Positions 1 to 12,618 are shown, counted from the first letter of the stretch. The stretch is DNA of 64,000 nucleotides from Galaxea fascicularis (GCA_948470475.1 OX419341.1:28861900-28925899), one strand, 5' to 3'. Notes: generated by a model not told the origin, from the sequence alone. Numbers and translations: made by a program.

Positions 1-296
1 GCCTATGGAACTCAGAATTTTCTTATGGTTGATTCTCATTCTTTATATGATTTGCTATGAATTTATGTATTATTTAAGAAGGATATAGTTTTATTTTTGG
101 ATCTTACATGGTGTATCAGTATGTAGTTCATGTAAGTCTTCACCAAGATACTTTTTCTTTGCGCAAGGTCACTCGACCCAGTTTCCATGGCCCGTTCGTC
201 CAAGGTATGCGGGTCGCCCTCTTTGGATTGCATCAGCAGAAGTTCTTTCCAGTAATCTTTAGGTATCCAAGGTACTTCTCGATCTCCTTTATCAGA
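1..296. other. 5' flank of the seryl-tRNA synthetase gene
   Basis: This stretch holds the putative promoter and 5' UTR of the downstream synthetase. I see no strong TATA box. An open frame starts at ATG 108 and runs in frame into the family-typical start at 297, so a 63-residue N-terminal extension is possible. After its residue 14 this extension has no acidic residue and many Arg/Lys. It is treated here as non-coding because family members start at the MVLDLDLFR motif. Confidence 0.4.
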
Positions 297-1302
297 ATGG
301 TGCTGGATTTAGACTTGTTTAGGACTGACAAAGGGGGTGATCCCGAAAAGATCCGCGAAAATCAGAGCAAACGGTACAAAGACACGAAGCTTGTGGACGA
401 AATTGTCGCGGCAGACACCAAATGGAGAAAATGTGAGGATCGTAACCTTATCAAGGAAGATTGCTTCCGTGTCAGAGATGTAAATTTATTTGTAATCTTG
501 AAAATATTATTTTTAAATAGTACGGTTCTCGGCTGATAACTGGAACAAACTGAAGAATTTATGCAGCAAACAGATCGGCGAAAAGATGAAGGTAGGGGAC
601 ATTCCGTGATCAGTGATTGGTTTATTTAGTTGTTACACGTGGATGCTCCGCCGGCTTCGCGAATAGTCTGTGCTTCCTTTCAAGCTTATATTTTCTTGTC
701 ATTCTCTGCGTTGTTATTCATTCTAGCCACTAAGAATATTACTGGTTTCGAACAACTTCCTAATGCATTTAATTTGTTTTGTACGCGTGTTAGACAGTAT
801 TTCTACTAACGCAAGGTGTCCCACATTATTATTGAACGTTCTTTCAGTCTGGACTGTTGTTATTTTTCATTGTGTTTTCCTACTATTGTGGATTTAATGT
901 CAAAGGCAGTTAGGCCTTCACTCAGGAACGTGGTGTATTTGGCACAAGTGATGACAGGCAATATATTCGATGAACTTCAATATTTGCACTTTCAATTTGT
1001 ACTTTGTTAGAAATGATAATAACCTACAGACAAAGGCCAACAGATCCAGCTCAACCAATCTCTAGCTGTGGGTAACTGCAAAGATAACCAGAGACATTTT
1101 AGAAATGTAATTTTTGGACATATGCAGTTTAAAAAGGACTGGATGTTGCAGAAATTGCACTAAGAACAAAAATTGTCCATTGTACAGCAAGAATCCCACA
1201 GGTATTAGAGTGTTAGGGACATGAAATTTGCCACCTTAGTCAATTTATTGTTGCTTGGTGCCTTTGTTTAACCAGGAGCTGGTTGTAAGACCAATTTTAG
1301 TA

Positions 1303-1339
<37 letters not shown>

Positions 1340-4300
1340 TAATAATAATAATAATAATAATGATAAGAAGAAGAACTTGACAAGGCCCTAAAAAAATCTC
1401 TTCATTGAGACTGAGTGTCATAGAAATAGCCTGTAAAAGACAGCTGTTGTGGCCTTTGCATACATTTTTGCAAAGATTTTTGATCTGCTAGGCTTAGAGG
1501 ACCAGCAGTACTCCACCTTATGGAGTGCAGTAATAATCTGTAGTGTGAGAAACTTAAAAATAATAATAATAATAGTAATATTGTTTTTTTGTTTGCAGCG
1601 CAAAGAACCTGTTGGTGACAGTGAAGATTTGCCTGAAAATGTAGTCAGTGGTTTGGAGGAACTTACCCCTGAAATGTTACAGGTAAAATGTATTCACTGG
1701 TTGTCACATTCTTAATTATTTTCTGTGTTAATGTGATCTTAACTTATAAATAAACATGGAACTTTTTTTACCTCTATCAGGGTCTCACCGTGACTCAGAT
1801 AAAAAGTATAAGGACACTCATTGATGGAAATATTGCCAAGTGTAATGAAGAGGTCATCAGTGTGGAGCAATTGCGTAATGAGAAACTGTTTGAAGTTGGA
1901 AATTTTTTACATGAATCAGTTCCCATCAGTAATGATGAGGTATGTGATGATACCTTAAACATTTAAACCCTAATATCAACATTTATATTCTCCGAACTGT
2001 TCTCTATACATTTTCTATGGTAATGATGAGAAGAATTTGGTTGACTGACAGAGCAGACTTAAGGTGTTAAAGATTCTCTTTTTAAAGATTTTGGATGTAA
2101 GTCATTGCTGTCTCAACCTTGGGTCTTGCTGAACAAAGTGATTGGGTCACATTACGTGTACAGACAGAACATTTCATGCTCATTTACATCTGCTTGGTTG
2201 TAGTTATCAGGGCTGTCATTAAGTTTGAAGCAGACGTATCATCTGTGACTAAGGCCTGAATCCAATACACAGCAACCATCACCGATAACATGGACTTAAG
2301 CTCAGCCGTGACAGATGTTAGGTGTTATAGCCCTTAATGACAGGTCTGATTATGCCTGATAACATGTTACCTACAATGACTTACAATTTTCAGTACACTG
2401 TTCAGCCCTCATTTCTGGGTTGATCCTTATTGATGTCATTGTTATTTCAGGAAGAAAACAAGGTGATGAGAACCTGGGGGGACAGTTCAGTAAAGAAGAA
2501 GTATTCCCATGTAGATCTGGCGTATATGGTTGATGGAGTTGATACCGAACGGGGTTCCCTTGTGGCTGGCAGCAGAGGCTACTTTCTCAAGGTTGGTAGC
2601 AGTAATATTTATAGTTAATTACTGTCTTCTTGTAACATGGCTTAGTCATTATGTGGCTGTTACAAGCATGTTTAATAATTCAAAGATGTCATGAAGGGAC
2701 GTAACTCACAGTTCTGTTATGGCAGAAAACCCTTGATTGACCTTGATGTTGCAGGTGATTGTAATAATAACATTTGTTGTGGTTACATTTTGGTCATGAA
2801 GGAACTGTGAAGCTTGATGTAAAATGTAGCTGAAATCTTGATGACATTTTATATGATTCATTTCATATAAGTCACTCACAATGACACATTATGTACATAA
2901 ATGCATATCTGGGAACAACCATATTATGTTATTTTTCCTTTTTCTCAGGGCCCACTTGTTTTCCTGCAGCAGGCCCTTGTCCAGCTGTCAACACGCATGC
3001 TGTACAAGAAGGGCTTTGTTCCTTTGTACACGCCCTTTTTCATGACAAAGGAAGCAATGCAAAAAGTGGCTCAACTAAGTCAGTTTGATGAGGAGCTGTA
3101 CAAGGTCTGTAACAGTAATGGAGGATTTATCAACTCCCAGAACAACAGCTTTGCTCAGGGAAATTTACTCACATTCACTTTGCCACAATGCAATGCTGTG
3201 TTTTCAGCCTAATTTTGTGAATTCACTTTGTTCTAAGGCACATGTTACATCACTGTTATTAATCAGTATGTGTGTGAAGTCAGATAGAGTGGAAATCACT
3301 GTTTTTTAATCAGTTCTTCAAGATTCAATTTTTTTCACTAACACCTGTTCCTTGAAAACTACAGCTTCCTCTACAAGTGTTAAAATGATTGATTTTTGAT
3401 GGCAGAAATACACTGATCAATAGCTTTTATATGTTGTATAACACTTGGGTTGCATTCAAATCTATGCCTCAACTATACATGTAGTTAACATCTAAGCAGT
3501 GTGACATAATATTTACACATCAGACATAACTATAGTGAATGAAAGCCACAACTCTCCTTATCGTGTTTAGAGAAGACAGAGAAGTATTCATATCACCAAA
3601 ATAACTAACTGTTAAATAGTTATCACTTTTTTAACACTAGTTAGCAGGTCAGATGTGTCTGCAGTCATTTTGTGCTATTGAACAGGGGGTGACAACTCTT
3701 AAAAACATTGATTGAGCAACACTCTGTGTAACTTTGAGTTGTCCTGGAAATTTGGAAGATCCTTCCAATTTTTCTGTGACATTCTTGTAACAAATGTCAA
3801 GCTTTGCTTTTTTTCTGCAATATCCAAGAAGAATTCCATAGTTTCCCGATTCCCGGTAAAATCACCAGATTCACGGAAAATTTTGTTTTTCTCCCAAAAC
3901 GAGGCTTGTTAGAATTGTCACCCCCTGTCTATTGGTGTTTACTGATTGTGATTGTTTCCAGGTAATTGGAAAAGGTGCTGATGAGGCTGGCTATGAAGAA
4001 AGATATCTGATTGCAACCAGTGAACAGCCAATTGCAGCACTCCACCGAGATGAATGGATGGCTGCAACTGCCGATGAACTTCCTAAGAAATATGCTGGAT
4101 TCTCTTCATGTTTTAGACAAGAGGCAGGTTCCCATGGCAGGGACACACGTGGTATTTTCAGAGTACATCAGTTTGAGAAGGTCTGTTTAAATTTATGTAT
4201 TCTTTTACCAGTTACTTGTAGCAGCAGACAAAGAGAATTGGGTCATGAAATAACCTGCTTGCCATTATGTGGATATTCTCCACTCTGTTTTCCATAGATT

Positions 4301-6903
4301 TTCTGTGGTAACAATGGAGAGAATTTGTTAAACAATCACAACCTTTGTTACTTGTTGATCACTTTCTTTTTTTCTTGCAACCTTTGTTTGATTGAGCAGT
4401 GTTATAGAGAAATTAAACATTACTCACTCTAACAGGTCAGACTGGTTTCACTTGCCAAAAAAACCTTTTGTTTAGCCAGACTTGTCATGTGAACTTTCAC
4501 TAAATTCATATGGTTTACAAAAGGGGAGAGCTCCTGTACATTTTTTTGTAAACTTCTAGGTTATACTGCTGTGAAAGAATCTTTCAAATTCTTGGTGATC
4601 TGCTGACATTCAAGGGTCATGGGGTGGATCCATGTTTAAACTGAACATTGTCAACAGGGCTGTCATTAAGGTCCGTAACCAGTAACACCTGTTACAGCTG
4701 AGCATAGAAGATGTTACGGGTAATGGTTGCTGCATATTGAATTCGGGTGAAGTTATGGATGTTATGCCTGCTTCAAAACTTAATGATAGCCCTGCCCAAT
4801 AGTATGAGATAAACGGAATGCACTTTACTTAACATATTTTTGTCATTTTTGTTAGGTGGAGCAGTTTGTTATCTGCTCTCCTCTTGATGACATTTCATGG
4901 CAAATGTTTGATGAGATGATTGGCAATGCAGAGGAATTCAATCAGGCCCTGGGAATCCCTTACAGGATTGTTAATATTGTGTCTGGTAAGCAGCATAAGA
5001 ACTTCATTGTCAGTACACCTACTTGCTGTCTGTCAGGGACACTGGTATGGTGACATGATGAGAGTACATGTACAACAGATTTTCAGTTTGATTTTGCTAG
5101 TCAACATATTTATATAGTGACTGTAATATGTTGCTCTCTTCTGGCTTTAGACAGTATTATGTTATGGCAGCTACTAAAAATACCTTTAAAGTCAGTTTTT
5201 AAGAAGTTTTGGTAAATGAAACTGTATCAGCTTTTGGAGTTCCAAAATCTTGTAAAGTAGAAATTGAAAATTTTGATTCTTTTTTTTTCTTTTTCATGAA
5301 ATGCCATATTACAAATTAATGTTTATGAAACATTTACAGGATGTTTTTAAAATGGTGCCTCTGATTTTATTGTTTATCAATTAAAGTGCATATGACACAA
5401 AGTTTTCATTAGCTTGTTCGAAAGAGCTTTCAAAATGATGAAGAATGGCGTTTATTCTATTGTGATAGCACTCTTGGTTGCCGAGTTATTCAAGATTTTG
5501 GTTTATGCAAATTAGGGGACATCACAAGGTGGACACAAAATGATGTAAAATCACAAAAAATGGAATATCTCTGAAGACTTTTTCTGCATAGAAATGAAAC
5601 TTTTTACAGTTGTTATACTCCTTACAAAGTTCCATGATATGGTCCACTGTGACATTTCCATGGCAACACAATGGGCTCCAGGCCGAACTGTTGTCACTGC
5701 GGGATAATAATGTGTGGTGATTAAATAATAATTATTATTATTTAATCACCATACATTATTATCCCGATGGTGCTGTCATTTTATGGCATGCTCGTGGTCA
5801 TGCAGTTTTATCTGCTAATGAGGCTGTCTTCTGCCGTGATAGATAGCTATTATTGATTGACAGGTGAACTCAATAATGCAGCAGCCATGAAGTATGATTT
5901 GGAGGCTTGGTTTCCTGGCAGTGGTGCATTCCGTGAGCTGGTGTCCTGTTCAAATTGCACTGATTACCAGGCAAGAAGATTGCAAGTTCGGTTTGGACAG
6001 ACCAAGAAAATGGGAGAGCAGGTATTTCAACAGTGCTCTCCAACGATTTCAAACTTAATTTCGCTGTTGGATTTATTTCTTTACCTTCACCTTACCTTCT
6101 TACCACATAAGTTCCCCTTAAGAGGTTTCTCTAACCTATGATTTTTTGGGGATATGTGGTTGGTTCATAGCCCAGCCTCTGAACAACACCTGCAGTTCCA
6201 AGCCCATCTCTTTGGGAAGAGTGCTTGGAATTGCATATTGGGGGGTGAAGGAAAGAAGGTGAATCGCTTAAATTCACTGCCCAATGAATCTTATCTGAAC
6301 TGAAGCACATGTTTAGCACACATTCAGCGAGATCTTTCCAATCCTGCCGGAGCCGTTCCCTGATCCTGGTCGGGGATTTTTGATCAGGTCAGGGATTTGA
6401 CCCTAAGAACTTCCGCTAAGCAGCCCAATGCTCTTATGTTCTAAGTGCTTGTTCAAGAAATAAGCCCCTCGAGCTTAAAATTTTTAAACTTCCTGTAAAG
6501 AAACACGGAATCGTTTTTACATCCCCCCCACTTTTTTTAATGACTCCATCATTGTACAGCGACAAAAAGTTCTCTAGTTCTGTAGCAATGCAACTTCTAC
6601 TCTCGTTTCTTTTGTTTTCAGACGAAGTTTGTTCACATGTTGAACGCCACAATGTGCGCTATTTCGAGAACGATTTGCGCGCTGTTGGAGAATTACCAAA
6701 CAGAAGAGGGAATTGCGCTCCCTTCTGTACTCAAACCATTCATGCCAGAGGGATTGGATTTCCTGAAATTTGTTAAACCTGCACCAATTGACGAACAGCC
6801 AGAGGCCAAGAAGCAGAAGAAGAAAGTAAAGAACAAACCAGCTGCCCAGCCGGAGGGATGCCTAGAGGCGAAAATGGAAAATATGGATGTTAGCAAAGAA
6901 TGA
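297..6903 (+). CDS. SARS1: Seryl-tRNA synthetase, cytosolic (10 exons, 511 aa)
   Basis: Class II aminoacyl-tRNA synthetase that charges tRNA-Ser (and tRNA-Sec) with serine in the cytosol. Exons: 297-432, 521-591, 1599-1682, 1781-1939, 2451-2591, 2949-3104, 3962-4180, 4856-4985, 5864-6021, 6622-6903. Phases close exactly, giving 511 codons plus TGA; from memory the human protein is about 514 aa. The start was chosen at the conserved MVLDLDLFR. The N-terminal part (about residues 1-120) is the tRNA-binding helical arm. The catalytic core carries GSRGYFLKG across the exon 5/6 junction, [34 protein letters not shown], the motif 2 region [24 protein letters not shown], and motif 3 near [20 protein letters not shown]. 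The C-terminal tail is Lys-rich ([10 protein letters not shown]), like the animal-specific extension with its nuclear signal. Introns are 88 to 878 bp and hold MITEs. I see no lesion, so it is expected to be a functional housekeeping gene. Confidence 0.96.
1304..1363. repeat. (AAT)n microsatellite in synthetase intron 2
   Basis: About 60 bp of near-perfect AAT/ATA trinucleotide repeat with two GAT interruptions. It lies inside intron 2 (592-1598). A second short ATA run lies just before the exon 3 acceptor. Confidence 0.9.
2208..2348. repeat. MITE of the CAGGGCTGTCATTAAG family, copy 1
   Basis: A 141-bp stretch in synthetase intron 4 begins CAGGGCTGTCATTAAG and ends with its imperfect reverse complement. 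No coding capacity. Related copies occur at 4655, 49744 and 55523 in this window, which marks it as a dispersed non-autonomous DNA element. Confidence 0.65.
4655..4794. repeat. MITE of the CAGGGCTGTCATTAAG family, copy 2
   Basis: A 140-bp stretch in synthetase intron 7 with the same termini as copy 1 (left CAGGGCTGTCATTAAG, right CTTAATGATAGCCCTG). The interior contains short inverted GTAACA/TGTTAC segments. Confidence 0.65.
5700..5766. repeat. Near-perfect 33-bp-arm hairpin
   Basis: Inverted repeat with 33-bp arms, one mismatch and a 1-bp spacer, rich in ATAAT, in synthetase intron 8. It would form a long hairpin in single-stranded DNA or in the intron RNA. It is probably the end or whole of a foldback element; the flanking 5390-5700 stretch also looks like dispersed repeat DNA. 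Confidence 0.8.
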
Positions 6904-7026
6904 ATCTTCGTCAATTACTATATCAGTCGGCAGTCTTGCGGTGTCTTCACGCTGTCCAATAACTTATTTAGACTAGGGTTATCGTTGTCGCCTGATCAAG
7001 GTTAAATAACGTGTAGCATAACACGC

Positions 7027-7032
7027 AATAAA
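7027..7032 (+). terminator. Polyadenylation signal of the synthetase gene
   Basis: Canonical AATAAA 124 bp after the TGA stop of the seryl-tRNA synthetase, followed by T-rich sequence. This is the natural 3' end signal of that transcript. Confidence 0.75.
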
Positions 7033-8551
7033 ATATTATTTTCTCTTTTTGGAGGAAAGAGGAAACGTTACCCGCATGGAATCGACTCAATGGAAACAAA
7101 ATGTGCACTTATCGCCTCTTGATTTGTTAATCAAAACCATCTTGCTTCCTTGCCCCTTCCCTCGCCTTCATCGCATACGAGATTGTTTTGTTTGAGCTTT
7201 TTATCACTCCATGAATTCACCGATGGTTTCGTAGATTATGTTTTATGGCAGAAAGCAGCGTATTATATCCAATGTCACAAACCCATTGAACGCTGTAGTA
7301 CTGATTTTACATCCTACTCGCGATCATGAGAAGAGAAAGGACAAGAACGAAGAAAAGCACTGTGTACTGTTAAAAGCAAGCATATTTTTTCGTTGAATGA
7401 AACCTTGGCTACTTTTCCTGGGCGTTACAAGGGTTTCAGATATTCCCCTCGCTGAAAACTATTGTTAAAAAAATGTCGAGTATTTCCACGAAGACATTGG
7501 AGGAGTAGAATACAAAAATTGGGTTTCATTTGTCAACTGAGTTGATAAAGAAAACAAGAGTAATGTAAATAAGAATAAAACGCTACCGTCTGTTCAGCTA
7601 GCCTACTGATGCTGTTTATCCTTTCCCATAAAAATGAAATTATCGGTTGGAATTCTCATTTGACTAAAAACCGTCATTTGCAACAACGAATGGTAACTTC
7701 TACAAATTATTTGCCCTTTCAGTCAAGGTTTTTTTGGTGTTGCTCGCTTAGTTTTGACAAGAATACAATAGGATCGTTGTACAATGTACCTGAACTTTCA
7801 CAACGCAGTGACGCTTCGTGAATCATCTAACTGAGTGGATAAAACGTAAGGGGAAGAGAATGTGGCGGCGACGTGACTTCTCCAGTCGCTTCTCGTGGTC
7901 TGGAGTGGGACAAACATTTAAGGTTAGGTACGCGGTAAAGGGGATCTTCGTGCAGTTAGCCAAGGTTAGTGATGGAATCCAGACAACATTTTCCATGTTT
8001 GCAAAAAAAGAAAAAAGTTGATTAACGTGTGACAGCATTAGCAAGACCCTGAACGGAAATTAAAGAAACTGTTTTGTGATTAGGACTTAAGGAAATATTC
8101 CAAATTTAAGACAACACAAATTTTTGTTATACTCCATGTATTCTGAGAGACTGATTTAGCTCCCAGGCATGATGATGATGATGGGAGCCTGTTTTGATTA
8201 CTATCGGTCTCCAAACATCGATATCCTGACTTTATTAAACATATTGACTGATATATTTACCCCATTTAAAATCAGTACACCCTGTTAGCAAAATAAAAGA
8301 ATCGCTGAACGGGTCTCTGGTCAGTTTAATTCAGTCAGGAGGGCCTACCGAGACCCCCTTTTACCTCGGAGTATTGATAGATACTTTTGAATGTCTATAT
8401 TATCTTCCACAATGTAATTTTACTGAAATGAGTGAACGAAGATGTTGAAAAGCTAAGACCATACACAACCGATTGTGTGCGCGATTGTGACTGTCCCTTG
8501 CACCCATCACTGATTCTAGTCTGCCAGACTTCACTGTCTGTCCAGTCCGGA
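7033..8551. other. Intergenic, no gene recognised
   Basis: About 1.5 kb between two convergent genes. The small open frames here (for example 7609-7821 and 7818-8021) have no recognisable family features and no splice support. The right part should contain the 3' UTR of the minus-strand receptor: TTTATT at 8231-8236 is AATAAA on the minus strand, about 315 bp beyond its stop. Confidence 0.5.
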
Positions 8552-9475
8552 TTAATTTTGGGACTGTCTTGGATGTCTCTTAAAAGTCTTCCTTAAAACC
8601 ATTCTAAACTTTCTGTTCCTTATGGCATATACAATTGGGTCTAACACCGTCTCCAAAATAAGAGCGTTCACTCTTATGAGACCCGCAAGATGCGAAGTTG
8701 GTCGGCCAGTTAAAGCGTTAATAATAACGGAAATTACTGTGGGGCTCCAGCAAATCCCGAAAATAACAACAAACAGGAACAAAGTCATGGCGATCTGAAT
8801 CTCCTCGCCTCTCGATTCCCGAGGGGCGACGTTAAAATTACTTTGTACAGTTGTCGTATCTCGCTGTGCCGATCTCACTTGTCGGTAATGGGCTCTAATA
8901 GTACAGAAAATTGTAACATAACAAGTTATTATGATCACTGCAGAAATGATAACACATGCACCTCCGACTGTTATTTGAATAACACTTGTGGAGACCTGCA
9001 AAGCGCACATGTAATCCTCCTTGTTATTCAATCCATACTTTCCATATCCAATCAAGGGAAATATGTTGCTCACTGTCGCTAAAATCCAAGTGGTTGCTAT
9101 CATCAACACAGTGCTTCTTTGGGTGAAAATAAATGGATATTTGACTGGTAGTACAATTCTGACATAGCGGTTGATGCTTAATAGAACCATCGTAGCCATT
9201 ATCTCTGTGCTCAGCGTGTAAGCTAAGTACGCCTGACAGTTACATGCCTTAGAACTGAGATCCCACTTTTCGCGACCAGAAGCGATCACAAACATTAGAT
9301 AGGGAACAAGCAATACCTTTAGATGACAGACGCATAAATTCAGGACAAACATGTAGGGTACAGCTCTCAGGGATTTCTCCCTGTATGCAGCAAAAAGTAC
9401 AAGAGCATTTCCACTTACGCCAAATAGAATCGCAAAGGCGCCGAACCAAAGCTGAATGACATGTAAGGCACCCAT
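8552..9475 (-). CDS. Class A (rhodopsin-like) GPCR, single exon, 307 aa
   Basis: Seven-transmembrane receptor of the plasma membrane; ligand unknown. In order: TM1 with GVSGNALVLF (conserved Asn), TM2 NLCVCHLKVL, the TM3 Cys in SKACNCQAY, TM3 end SINRYVRI (NRY in place of DRY), TM4 with the conserved Trp in ATTWILA, a Cys in extracellular loop 2 (YMCAL), TM6 FGICWSPT (the CWxP switch), TM7 LDPIVYAIRNRKFR (DPxxY) and a short basic tail. The N-terminus is very short and has no signal peptide. Odd point: the TM2 Asp of the sodium pocket (position 2.50) is replaced by His. The loose resemblance is to melatonin-type and other intronless cnidarian receptors, but a ligand cannot be assigned. Minus-strand AATAAA lies at 8231-8236. 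Confidence 0.88.
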   Translation of the reverse strand: MGALHVIQLWFGAFAILFGVSGNALVLFAAYREKSLRAVPYMFVLNLCVCHLKVLLVPYLMFVIASGREKWDLSSKACNCQAYLAYTLSTEIMATMVLLSINRYVRIVLPVKYPFIFTQRSTVLMIATTWILATVSNIFPLIGYGKYGLNNKEDYMCALQVSTSVIQITVGGACVIISAVIIITCYVTIFCTIRAHYRQVRSAQRDTTTVQSNFNVAPRESRGEEIQIAMTLFLFVVIFGICWSPTVISVIINALTGRPTSHLAGLIRVNALILETVLDPIVYAIRNRKFRMVLRKTFKRHPRQSQN

Positions 9476-9875
9476 TTTGAAATTGCCGTTTGTTCACTGT
9501 TTGTTGTCGTAATTTCTTCGTGGACAAATCTAGGGTCCTCTGACCATTAGTAACAGAATAATTACACTCTTCGGCAATGAAAGGCCTTGGAACACAATGA
9601 ACAACAATCTTAAGAATGATAAAAAATGGTACAGCGTCTACAAAATAAATTACCCGTACCCCCACGATTGCTTAATTTATTTATTGGCCAGTAGTGCGAA
9701 GCAAACCGAACTCATCAATAAAACATGTTATATTTGTTATTACATAGTTACCTTTGCTAATCGCTTTCTCCTCTCAAAAAATATTCATTCGGGCAGATAA
9801 AGTGCATATGTTGTTTTTAATTCTCAGAGAGGACAACAAAGTTAACTGCTTTTCAAACACTATTTTCCCTCAATA

Positions 9876-10014
9876 GGTGGTTTGCAGCCAATCTTTAGAG
9901 ACACAGATAACAATGTTGAACTGTACAAATGCTGGTGGACGAACAAAACGAGCTGAGAGATCTATTGTTTACCGTCCACCAGCATGACGGCGATGACGTA
10001 ACGTGAAAACCACC
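9876..10014. repeat. Short TIR element with TA target duplication
   Basis: A 139-bp element starting GGTGGTTT and ending AAACCACC, with TA on both sides. A second inner pair (GCTGGTGGACG / CGTCCACCAGC) makes it foldback-like. Non-coding; a Tc1/mariner-type MITE is the simplest reading. Confidence 0.6.
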
Positions 10015-10209
10015 TATAGCCGTCACGAAAACCACCCTTATTGTTCAGTTAACAATGTCTCAGTGGTTAATTAATGATGTCGAGATGATAGAATCTACAA
10101 TTCAGGACTTACACAGACTTACAAGACATATTACAGATTCCGTTTGGATTAAAGGCTTGTGTTAAAACTGCTCAAATGATCATCAAAATCTTCTGTAATC
10201 TTTACATTA

Positions 10210-10423
10210 GGGACCTTTAGATTTGAGTACGAGTACGAGATCGAGTACGACTTTTCAAATCCTGTTCACGAGCTTGAGATGATCACCCATGAGTGACACC
10301 AATCTTATTTCTACTATCTCAGGATCTACTGGTAAGTAACAAGGAAGAATGAGGGTTCAGGGGAGGTGACTGGTTTGAAATTAGAAATTCGTACTCGTAC
10401 TCGTACTTAAATCTAAAGGTTCC
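10210..10423. repeat. MITE with GAGTACGAGTACGAG termini
   Basis: A 214-bp non-coding element with about 30-bp terminal inverted repeats (GGGACCTTTAGATTTGAGTA and onward, with three differences between the ends), flanked by TA on each side. The GAGTAC repeats inside the arms may be binding sites for the transposase supplied in trans. Confidence 0.7.
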
Positions 10424-10664
10424 TATTAAAACCTACACGGTGTTTAGCAAATCACAGTTCGCGCATGCGTACGAAAAAATATTAATATCTACCACGAGGT
10501 CTCCAAGCTGGTGGGCTGAACTCTTCATGAAACTAAGTGAAGAAAACTGTGGTGCTGCGTCGGTCTGGGAGTTGTACACAAAAATTTGGATAAAAAGGAT
10601 AAGAATGACAGAATTCCATTCACCCTCACTTTCCATCCTCATAATCACGCAGTCAAAAGTATGA

Positions 10665-11035
10665 TTCTTACATACATACATTACATACATTACTTTATTT
10701 ACCCTCGGATTTTAGAGTAGCTTATGCAGCTAATATCTCCGAGCATTTGACCATCGGATGAGATAAACCACCACACCGGGATCTACGCCCCCTACTCTTT
10801 TCGAACAGTGTGTGGGTTCTTTTACGTCCCACAGAATCAATTATGAAGAGTTGTGAGACGGGGCCTACGGTTTATCGTCCTTATCCGAGAAGATAAGAAA
10901 GTCTAACCATTTGCAGATGTTCTTACAAAGGCAGCACTTTCTCCTCAATTATTTAAAAGACCCTGAGTGTTAGTCCGGCCGGGGTTTAGAACCCGCGACC
11001 TCCCGCACGCTAGTCCGGTGCTCTACCACTTAATA
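10665..11035 (-). repeat. tRNA-derived SINE, minus strand
   Basis: On the minus strand the 5' part reads GTGGTAGAGCACCGGACTAG (A-box-like) and then CGCGGGTTCTAAACCC (B-box-like), the internal Pol III promoter of a tRNA. An unrelated body of about 250 bp follows, ending in an ATGTA-type short tandem tail near 10665-10690. This is the layout of a tRNA-headed SINE. It is not a functional tRNA gene. Confidence 0.7.
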
Positions 11036-11714
11036 ACTTTAAATTATACTCCAAAATGATCCCGAGACTGGTAGAATCTTTTCGCAACCTCCACTAATTT
11101 CATTCAAACGCGACAAAAACGCAGACAACGTTTTAGTCAGCAGCGCACTCAAAACTAATAACCAACCCGGCACTTTCAAATGCGCGCGCTCACGATACAA
11201 ATTCAAAGGTGACAGACCGTAAATAAATGTTGCTTCTAAAAAGCTTTTCCTTTCACTCTTAACACTAGCCAGGAGCACCAAATATCGGGACCTAAGCGAT
11301 TTGTTTTAGATCACCGATCGTTTCACACGCACCTCCGCAAATGTCATTTATTGCATAACCTGTACGTTATGCAACCGATTCCGAGAACACGTTCACAATA
11401 TTGAGAAGAACAACAAGGATGCATCTAAGCCAGTTGCTCGTCATTTAATCTCCATAACCACTCCAAACAACACATGGCTATCTTCGGCTTTTCCCTAAAT
11501 CAAGGTACGACGGAAAGCCGCAAGAATCTCACTGAACAAAACTGATTCATCTTCCAAATCGACACCATTAACCCTACGGTACTAGTAACGAACGCTTTTC
11601 ATTTAATTAAGGTATTCCAATTTTTCACGTTGCCATGTTTCCACCAATAGCATAGCTCCTCCTCCATTATATAAACTACACATAACCCATAATTCCTCGA
11701 TTCGCTGTGACAAA

Positions 11715-11855
11715 GAGTTAACGTTCGAAACGTCAGCTTTTAGAATCCCTGTACGGTGGTCAATTTACACCATCAACTTTGTTGATAATACCAAATTTTT
11801 GTGTTCTACTTCCCCACCGACGCAGCACCAGTTTCTTTAGAAACTACCCCCATTT
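11715..11855. repeat. Dispersed retroelement-like repeat, copy 1
   Basis: This stretch (CGAAACGTCAGCTTTTAGA, then a CGACGCAGCACCA segment and TTTAGAAACTACCCCC) recurs in altered order at 61580-61790. It is probably the 3' part of a retrotransposon family. No coding sequence is visible. Confidence 0.5.
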
Positions 11856-12591
11856 TTAAAAAATAGGCACCCAACAGGCATGTGACTACTGCTTAGAAGT
11901 TTAGGATGAAAAATGCGCAAAGTAGATTTGTTCTATATATGTGGTTATGTGGATAAGCGTTGATCCATATGTTCAAAAGACAATGATGAATGTTCTCGAA
12001 GCCATGAGCAATCTTCAGCACTACTCTGAATGTTTCAGCAGTGTCTGTGACCATAATCCTTTCATGACTGTTGGTATGAGGCTTTCTTTGTATTGAATGA
12101 CCTGAGTACCTGACCAATGCTCTCTTCAAAAAGTGTTAGTGTCATCTCTAGTATATTGGCATTCGAATGTTCAGACGAAGTTTTCGCTTTAAGTGGCAAT
12201 GCTTGCACTCTAAGTAATTAATCTATTTGATGTGTATATCAAAAAAATTAATACATTCGGCAGTGGTCGATGGTTGTAGTTACTTACTGGTACTAATTCC
12301 CAATATTTCTCTTTCAGCAGTGGTGGATATAAACTGTGTGGTATCTTGAGTGAGAGACTATGCTAACGATTCTTTAAAATCATCTGTGTGCTTTATTTCT
12401 GTTTCATAATTTGCTGTGTTTAAATAAATGTTGTTACGGGCAAAGTCATTTCTGAGGGGATGAGCCAGTCAGCATCCTTTGATCTTGCCATTTTTTCCGA
12501 GGGGAAGTACAAAATTTGGCTTATTTCTGAGGGGGGGTATTGTGTCAGCACTTTGATCTTCTCTTCTTAAGGCTTGGTGACCTCATCCATA
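11856..12591. other. Intergenic, nothing recognised
   Basis: No gene, RNA or clear repeat recognised. It ends at a G-run (12592-12615, interrupted by two A) that could form a G-quadruplex on the plus strand. Confidence 0.4.
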
Positions 12592-12618
12592 GGGGGGGGG
12601 GGGGAGGGAGGGGGGAAT

